From contig NZ_LUUK01000183.1 of the NCBI RefSeq assembly GCF_001644025.1, forward strand, positions 1 to 64,000: 64,000 nucleotides of DNA. Direction: 5' to 3'. The DNA comes from Methylomonas koyamae. Its GTDB lineage: Bacteria; Pseudomonadota; Gammaproteobacteria; Methylococcales; Methylomonadaceae. The notes under the pieces are model-generated. The model made no database searches, was not told where the DNA came from, and worked only from the letters and a program-made list of their open reading frames with translations. This document shows positions 58,692-64,000 of the stretch, one piece after another (the first letter of the stretch is position 1; every line of letters begins with the position of its first letter). The position numbers and the translations under genes were made by a program.

Positions 58692-58922
58692 TTGTTCGAC
58701 ATAGCGAAAATGATTTAAGGAAGCTCGTAACGGATATCTTTAGGGTCTTTAGCAACTCCGGTAGAGAGTGTAGACAAAAAATATTTTTATCGCCATGAAA
58801 CTAAAAGATGATCTGGTAGTTGACCGCCTATCTGGACGCGATGGGCTTTAAAATCAATGGGTTGTTAATTGGTTGCCGATGCCAGCTGACGCTGGTTCGT
58901 TTGCAGAAATACAGAAGGAAAA

Positions 58923-59696
58923 TCACTCGGACTTTACTAATCCGAGTCGATCTAGGACTCTGTCGGAATAATAACGCATCACTTTCGGCCAAGAGACATC
59001 ATTATCGGCAAAAGACAGTTTTCGCGCTAAAATCTTGTCATCGTCGCCGGAAAAAATGGTAATTCTCCGAATTAACAGCGGATTTGGCTCTAAATGTAGC
59101 CATCCTGGCTGAGTAGTACACGCCAAGTTGTATCCCGCCTCCCTCGCGGCGATCAGCGAATCAGTGTTATAACGGCCGAAAGGGTAGGCTAGGCTGGTGA
59201 CCGAGCTATTTGTCAAAGTTTCTAACAGTTTCTTCGAGTGAATAAGTTCGTCGATTTGCGCGTTTAGGTGGAGGCTTGGTAGTTCTCTATGGCTGCAGGT
59301 GTGAGAGCCGATTTCCATTTGGTTGCGATGCATATCCAGAATTTGTACGTGCGACAGCAAGTCGTTTTGAGGCGATCGGAAAGGTAGCCAGTTTGCGCTG
59401 TTGGAGATGTGTTTTGTCGCTATAAACCAAGTCGCCTTCATTTGGTTTTCTAACAAAGGTAAATATGCTCCTAAGTAATTATCGAGATAGCCGTCGTCAA
59501 ATGTTAGGATGACTGTCTTTTCTGGAAGCGATTTTATATCGAGTAAATCTCTAAATAACGCAGTATGCCAGCCGTTTTTTTTAAAGTATTGTATGTGCTT
59601 TTTAAACAGGCGAGCCTGTAAGGAATACCGGGAGATAGGTGTCTCTTTCGGTGTTCCGTGATACATTAATACGATGGGGCTAGGATATCGGCTCAT
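58923..59696 (-). CDS. Polysaccharide deacetylase (NodB/CE4 domain)
   Basis: 257 residues. Thr-Phe-Asp-Asp-Gly-Tyr (Asp67/Asp68), Gly-Ser-His-Thr-Cys-Ser-His metal motif near 128-134 and Tyr-Pro-Phe-Gly-Arg-Tyr are the CE4 catalytic motifs. Removes acetyl groups from a glycan. No signal peptide is seen, as in several exosortase-locus deacetylases. Confidence 0.92.
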   Translation of the reverse strand: MSRYPSPIVLMYHGTPKETPISRYSLQARLFKKHIQYFKKNGWHTALFRDLLDIKSLPEKTVILTFDDGYLDNYLGAYLPLLENQMKATWFIATKHISNSANWLPFRSPQNDLLSHVQILDMHRNQMEIGSHTCSHRELPSLHLNAQIDELIHSKKLLETLTNSSVTSLAYPFGRYNTDSLIAAREAGYNLACTTQPGWLHLEPNPLLIRRITIFSGDDDKILARKLSFADNDVSWPKVMRYYSDRVLDRLGLVKSE

Positions 59697-59909
59697 ATTG
59701 ATTAATATTTTTATTGGTTTTCGATATTTAACATATTTTTAGTGATTAATATGTGAATGCTTGTGAAATATGCCGAAACTCTGCTGAGTTATCGTGAGCC
59801 GATGCTTCTAAAAAGTCTGCTAAAATTAATTGAATGCTTCATGTTTTTATATTGGCTCTTATGAAATTTTATTTTTGGATGTATAGGATTTTAATGATTT
59901 TGAGGTGTT

Positions 59910-60857
59910 ATGTCTGATAATCCACTTGTATCAATAATTATGCCGTGCTTCAATGCGGCAAAGTATATTGAAAATACAATTACACGTTTATTCGAGCAAA
60001 CCTATTCTTGTTTTGAGCTTATTGTGGTTGACGATGGTTCTCGCGACGAAAGTTTGGCAATTTTAAACCGTTTATCCGGCTACTATCCAGCGATATCGGT
60101 TGTGACGCAAGCTAACCAAGGGGCTGGTGCCGCGAGGAATGTGGGATTAAAGTTGGCGCGCGGTGAATTTGTGGCTTTTTTGGATGCTGATGATGGTTGG
60201 GATGCGGAGTTCTTAAGTGTGATGGTAACGGAGTTAGTGTCGAATCCCGATGTCGTGCTGGTTTACTGTGGTTGGCAAAATCTGGGGTTGCAGGACAAGT
60301 TTTGTCGACCTTATATTCCGGATGATTTTGAACGCAAGGAAAAGATTCTTGAGATTTTGGCTGCTTGTCCTTGGCCAATTCACGCTGCTTTGATTCGTAA
60401 GGCTGTTATTGACCAAGTTGGTGGGTTTGATGAATCCTTGACGTCGTGTATGGATTATGATTTGTGGCTGCGCATAGCAATACCGGGGCTTATTCATCGG
60501 GTTGAGAAAGTATTGGCCTATTATTTTCACCATGACGGTGATCAGATTACTAAGAATCGGTTAAAAATCGCACTAAATCACTGGCATGTTCAGCAGAAGT
60601 TTTTGCGTGCTCATCCGGATGTTGTTAATAAGATTGGGAAAGAACGAGTGGCTGATGTTACTAAGGGGAGATTGTTGCGGCAAGCATATAAAAATTTTTG
60701 GGATCGAGATTTGATAACCGCGCAAACTTTGTTTAGGAAGTTGTTATTTTCCGGTTATTTTTGTATTGCCGATTTAAAGTACATGTTGCCCGCTTTACTG
60801 CCGTATGGTTTGTATCGCAATTTAATTGTTTTTTTTGATCGAGGCGATCAAAAATAA
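59910..60857 (+). CDS. Glycosyltransferase family 2
   Basis: 315 residues. Val-Ser-Ile-Ile-Met-Pro-Cys-Phe-Asn-Ala, Leu-Ile-Val-Val-Asp-Asp-Gly-Ser, metal motif Phe-Leu-Asp-Ala-Asp-Asp-Gly-Trp and Ser-Cys-Met-Asp-Tyr-Asp-Leu-Trp-Leu-Arg. Only rightward gene of the glycan cluster, with the lowest GC of the window. Donor and acceptor unknown. Confidence 0.92.
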   Translation: MSDNPLVSIIMPCFNAAKYIENTITRLFEQTYSCFELIVVDDGSRDESLAILNRLSGYYPAISVVTQANQGAGAARNVGLKLARGEFVAFLDADDGWDAEFLSVMVTELVSNPDVVLVYCGWQNLGLQDKFCRPYIPDDFERKEKILEILAACPWPIHAALIRKAVIDQVGGFDESLTSCMDYDLWLRIAIPGLIHRVEKVLAYYFHHDGDQITKNRLKIALNHWHVQQKFLRAHPDVVNKIGKERVADVTKGRLLRQAYKNFWDRDLITAQTLFRKLLFSGYFCIADLKYMLPALLPYGLYRNLIVFFDRGDQK

Positions 60858-60926
60858 TCGACTGGTACTTCTGCTGAATTGATTTTATGGTTTTTTATCA
60901 TAATGGTGGATATTAAATTTTAGTTC

Positions 60927-62405
60927 TTATGCTGTTTTATATTTTTTAATTCGCAAAAGCCCTTTCCATTTCTCCGCTTCCGATTTTAGCGACTGGATAG
61001 GTAGCGCTAGGAACAAAAAAGTGTAAAAGGCGCTACCGGATGTTACTAAACAAAATAGCCGTAATTTTATCTCCAAATTGGGTTGGTATCGATCCAGGGC
61101 CCATGCAGTTACGGCTAGTTCGATAAATAATAAGCTATTTAAAATTATTGCGGGTTTCAATGCTGTCAGTAGGTTGTGTAATGAAACTCGAATTTTATTC
61201 ATAGCTACTAATGTAGCGGTAAGGTGTATAAAAACAATGCCAGGTAACAATGCTAAAGATATTATGGTTAAATCGCCTTGTTTTGTTCCGTACCAACAGC
61301 CTGCGCTGATTGTAAGCAGACTGACAAATTGAAGTATTATTTCAGCGCCGAGTGTATTTTGGGCTGCAAGAACGGCTCCAGATGGGTTTCCTATGCATGC
61401 GAACATTCTAGATATTGAAATTATTTGGAGTGGAGCGGCGGCCGGCAACCATTTTTCGCCGAAAATGGTTATTATAAATTCTTCCGATGTCCAGAGTAGG
61501 CCTACATAAAATGGGAAGGTGTAAGTTGTGACTAAAGTTATGGTCCTTAGGAAGATATATTTACTTTTATCCAGGTTGTCTTGATAGGAGGATAATGCTC
61601 TGAAAACTGTATCGTATGCTGATGCGGCAATAAATGAAAATGGGTAGGCGCTTAGGCTTTCGCCTTTGTTAAAAAGTCCTACGCTATATGGGCCCAATGT
61701 TTTTCCAATTATAAAATTTGGAGCTTGATTGCGTAGATAAACTAAAATATCGTTTGCGGTAAACTTCGCCCCCATTATGCCGAGATTTTTGGCTATTTGG
61801 TAATCGTATTTAATGCGCAACGGGAGTCTTGCAAAATAAATTGTAAGGGGAATTATGGTTATAGCGCCGACCAGCCCGCCCCATATTAGGCTCCATACGC
61901 CGTGATTGTAATGAGCAAAAGTTATGCTGGCAATACCGGTTGCTAGTCCGCTTATTATTGCATTTGTGGTTATTATATTAAACTTCATGTCCCTAATTAA
62001 TTTCGATCTAGGTACATTAAGGAATGGTCTGGTTAGGAAGCTCAAGGCGGATACGCGAATTAGATCCGTATAGATAGGATTGCGCATGTAATCGGCCAAG
62101 TACGGAGCAGAATAGTAGAATAACGCATAGATGACGCAGCAGATCAACAATTGGACTGTAAATACAACTTGAAAATGGGCGGCATGCACTTGCTTTGCTT
62201 GGATTAGGGCGCCGCCCATGCCTGCGCCTGATATGAATCCCGCCAGTCCCGTGAAGATTTGGATGGCAACTACCAGGCCAAAATCTTCCGGGGTTAATAA
62301 TCTAGCGAGTATTACACCGAATAAGAACTGACTGGTTTGTTCGGCAAATTTCCCAATTACCACCCAAATGCTGTTTTTTCGGATTTGATCTTTTGGTTGA
62401 GTCAT
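60927..62405 (-). CDS. Lipid-linked oligosaccharide flippase (MOP/Wzx type)
   Basis: 492 residues with about 12-14 membrane helices. Arg-Leu-Leu-Thr-Pro-Glu-Asp-Phe-Gly-Leu-Val at 35-45 and Arg-Ser-Lys-Leu-Ile-Arg-Asp-Met-Lys-Phe are features of WzxC/polysaccharide export flippases. Moves lipid-linked repeat units across the inner membrane. AT-rich. Confidence 0.9.
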   Translation of the reverse strand: MTQPKDQIRKNSIWVVIGKFAEQTSQFLFGVILARLLTPEDFGLVVAIQIFTGLAGFISGAGMGGALIQAKQVHAAHFQVVFTVQLLICCVIYALFYYSAPYLADYMRNPIYTDLIRVSALSFLTRPFLNVPRSKLIRDMKFNIITTNAIISGLATGIASITFAHYNHGVWSLIWGGLVGAITIIPLTIYFARLPLRIKYDYQIAKNLGIMGAKFTANDILVYLRNQAPNFIIGKTLGPYSVGLFNKGESLSAYPFSFIAASAYDTVFRALSSYQDNLDKSKYIFLRTITLVTTYTFPFYVGLLWTSEEFIITIFGEKWLPAAAPLQIISISRMFACIGNPSGAVLAAQNTLGAEIILQFVSLLTISAGCWYGTKQGDLTIISLALLPGIVFIHLTATLVAMNKIRVSLHNLLTALKPAIILNSLLFIELAVTAWALDRYQPNLEIKLRLFCLVTSGSAFYTFLFLALPIQSLKSEAEKWKGLLRIKKYKTA

Positions 62406-62836
62406 TTTGGGGTGTGCTTTTTATTGATTGCAGGTGTGGAAGTTGCTGATAATCAACTAACGGTTCGTATGCTATCGAATCTATTCGATAGATCGTAGTA
62501 ACAGTTTGGTGGGTATTCCCGAGCTTTAAATTAAACTTATATGTTGGAGAAAAAAATCGTCGGGTCTTTTTTGATTTTCCATTCTAGTGGCTTGCGATAT
62601 AAGCCTAACGTCTTTAAGTCGGTCTATAAAATCATTTCTCGGCTGTTCTCGGATCATTCTGCTTGGTCGCGCGTTGGTGGGGAGAGGTCGCTCACATTGT
62701 TTGGTTATCGGCTTGATGAGCCAGTCAAGCGCATGAGACCGGGCTTTTCCCTTATCTAGTCCAACAGGTTCTCCTTGGATCGCGGATCGCTGCCACATTT
62801 TAGCCGAAGTTGAGGGGAGCGGGGGTAAGTGAATAA
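62406..62836. other. AT-rich spacer with a perfect 9-2-9 dyad
   Basis: CTATCGAAT-CT-ATTCGATAG at 62472-62491 is a perfect inverted repeat about 65 bp upstream of the flippase start, a possible operator. Small frames at 62526-62798 on both strands shadow each other and have no family resemblance. Confidence 0.45.
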
Positions 62837-62873
62837 CCTAGCACTTTACTAGGTAAATAAATTGGACTAGAAT
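62837..62873 (+). promoter_or_regulatory. Promoter and operator of the sufR-type gene
   Basis: TTTACT (62845-62850) and TAGAAT (62868-62873) are 17 bp apart. The dyad CCTAG-N7-CTAGG (62837-62853) overlaps the -35 box, the natural place for autorepression by the Rrf2 regulator it precedes. Confidence 0.55.
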
Positions 62874-62894
62874 GGTCTCAATTGTGAGGTTTGA

Positions 62895-63344
62895 ATGTTG
62901 AAGCTTAGTAAGTTGACCGACTACGCAACCGTGATACTTAGCGTGATCGCGCGGGACCAATCCCGCGTACATGTGGCCTTAGAGCTGTCTAGGATCACGG
63001 GGATTGCGCTGCCCACGGTCAGTAAAATCTTGAAGATATTAACCAAGGCCGGCGTACTTGCTTCCGTTCGAGGTGCGAAAGGCGGCTATTCGTTGGCCAG
63101 GGAGCCGGAACGGATTTCGGTGGCTACCGTCATCAGTGCCTTGGAGGGGCCGATCGCCTTGACCGAATGTACCGTTTCTCACAAAGGTTGCGATCAAGCC
63201 AGCGGTTGTCGGATTCAAGGCAGGTGGCACCTGCTGAACGACCGGATCGCTCAAGCGTTGGAGTCGGTTTCGTTAGCCGACATGATCGTTCCGTTCAAAC
63301 CGCCCGAAGAAGTCACGATACCCGTGAGTCGTTTATTCCGTTAA
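62895..63344 (+). CDS. Rrf2-family SUF system regulator (SufR type)
   Basis: 149 residues. Winged helix-turn-helix of the IscR/Rrf2 family (Leu-Thr-Asp-Tyr-Ala-Thr-Val-Ile-Leu; [10 protein letters not shown]; [12 protein letters not shown]) and three cluster ligands Cys92, Cys99 and Cys105. It senses Fe-S cluster status and controls suf genes. GAGG upstream. It precedes sufB by 16 bp, so they form one operon. Confidence 0.92.
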   Translation: MLKLSKLTDYATVILSVIARDQSRVHVALELSRITGIALPTVSKILKILTKAGVLASVRGAKGGYSLAREPERISVATVISALEGPIALTECTVSHKGCDQASGCRIQGRWHLLNDRIAQALESVSLADMIVPFKPPEEVTIPVSRLFR

Positions 63345-63360
63345 TTCAGCGAGAGTGCCC

Positions 63361-64000
63361 ATGTCCGCAACCGCCCAAGAAATCGAACAACTGATCAGTC
63401 AGGAATACAAGCAAGGCTTCGTCACTGAATTGGAGGTCGACACCTTTCCGCCCGGTCTCGACGAAGACGTGATCCGCAGGCTGTCCAAGGTGAAGAACGA
63501 ACCGGAATTCATGCTGGAATACCGTTTGAAAGCCTTTCGCCACTGGCAAACCATGCCGGCGCCGGATTGGGCTCAGCTCAAGATCGATCCTATCGATTAT
63601 CAAGCCATCAGCTATTACTCGGCGCCAAAATCCAAAAAGGCCGGACCGAAGTCTCTGGACGAAGTTGACCCGGAATTGTTGGATACCTATAAAAAGCTCG
63701 GCATACCGCTAGACGAACAAGAACGTCTGGCCGGCATCGCAGTCGATGCCGTGTTTGACAGCGTATCGGTTGCAACCACGTTTAAAGGCAAGTTGAAAGA
63801 CGCCGGCGTGATTTTCTGCCCGATTTCCGAAGCGTTGCAAGAACATCCGGACTTGGTTAAGCAATACCTCGGTACCGTGGTGCCGGTTGGCGACAACTTT
63901 TTCGCCGCGTTGAATTCAGCGGTATTCACCGACGGGTCTTTCGTTTACATTCCCAAAGGCGTGCGTTGTCCGATGGAGTTATCGACCTATTTCCGGATCA
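63361..64000 (+). CDS. sufB: Fe-S cluster assembly scaffold SufB, N-terminal part
   Basis: At least 213 residues; the frame runs off the right edge with no stop. [11 protein letters not shown], Pro-Gly-Leu-Asp-Glu-Asp-Val-Ile-Arg and Phe-Ile-x-Ile-Pro-Lys-Gly-Val (here Phe-Val-Tyr-Ile-Pro-Lys-Gly-Val) match SufB. It builds Fe-S clusters with SufC and SufD on sulfur from SufSE. Confidence 0.95.
   Translation, partial: MSATAQEIEQLISQEYKQGFVTELEVDTFPPGLDEDVIRRLSKVKNEPEFMLEYRLKAFRHWQTMPAPDWAQLKIDPIDYQAISYYSAPKSKKAGPKSLDEVDPELLDTYKKLGIPLDEQERLAGIAVDAVFDSVSVATTFKGKLKDAGVIFCPISEALQEHPDLVKQYLGTVVPVGDNFFAALNSAVFTDGSFVYIPKGVRCPMELSTYFRI

Overview
The window most likely comes from a gammaproteobacterial (type I) methanotroph of the Methylomonas group. 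The main evidence is a near-complete calcium methanol dehydrogenase operon, mxaFJGI then mxaR, a membrane protein, and mxaSACKL (40.7-50.7 kb), with an MxaB-type response regulator divergent from it. Many VPLPA/PEP-CTERM secreted proteins, an exosortase-A-associated O-glycosylation ligase, a bacteriohemerythrin and gammaproteobacterial-type GlnS and RpoH agree with this. GC content is high except in the glycan cluster at 55.8-62.5 kb, which is clearly AT-rich and probably acquired.

Layout. 0-1.5 kb: the end of an unknown gene, a block of small palindromes and a possible deamidase-fold protein. 1.7-7.8 kb: a TonB-dependent receptor with three secreted proteins, two of them paralogues. 8.0-13.6 kb: a tight four-gene unit of [NiFe]-hydrogenase small and large subunits, a maturation protease and a PAS3-GGDEF-EAL protein, most simply read as an H2 sensor wired to c-di-GMP. 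13.7-18.6 kb: fructosamine kinase, Uma2 protein, glnS and rpoH, the last under a CIRCE (HrcA) operator, then tRNA-Leu(CAA). 19.3-22.1 kb: secreted proteins. 22.3-25.1 kb: an accessory region with a 21-bp tandem repeat, a BrnT-type toxin-antitoxin pair and three small co-oriented genes separated by attC-like sequences, as in a chromosomal integron.

25.5-37.4 kb is a Fur-controlled heme-iron system, all on the minus strand: a small ORF, hemP, tonB, exbB, exbD, outer-membrane receptor, a small protein, a VPLPA-CTERM protein, hmuS, hugZ, hmuT, hmuU and hmuV. It is peppered with about 110-bp MITE-like repeats, one sitting in frame inside hmuS and another in the 5' end of hmuT. 37.6-39.3 kb: a DUF2076 protein and rpe (pentose-phosphate/RuMP cycle).

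39.5-50.7 kb: mxaB and the mxa operon, with a palindromic repeat between mxaF and mxaJ and a folded, terminator-ending region between mxaI and mxaR. 50.7-54.3 kb: a GGDEF relic, alkB overlapping a hemerythrin gene, two small envelope proteins, a gamma-carbonic-anhydrase-like protein and a zinc-ribbon protein. 54.3-62.4 kb: envelope glycan genes (alkaline-phosphatase-fold transferase, O-glycosylation ligase, two GT2 enzymes, polysaccharide deacetylase, flippase). 62.9 kb to the end: an Rrf2/SufR-type regulator and the start of sufB, cut by the window edge.

All assignments come from reading translations and motifs; no database search was run.
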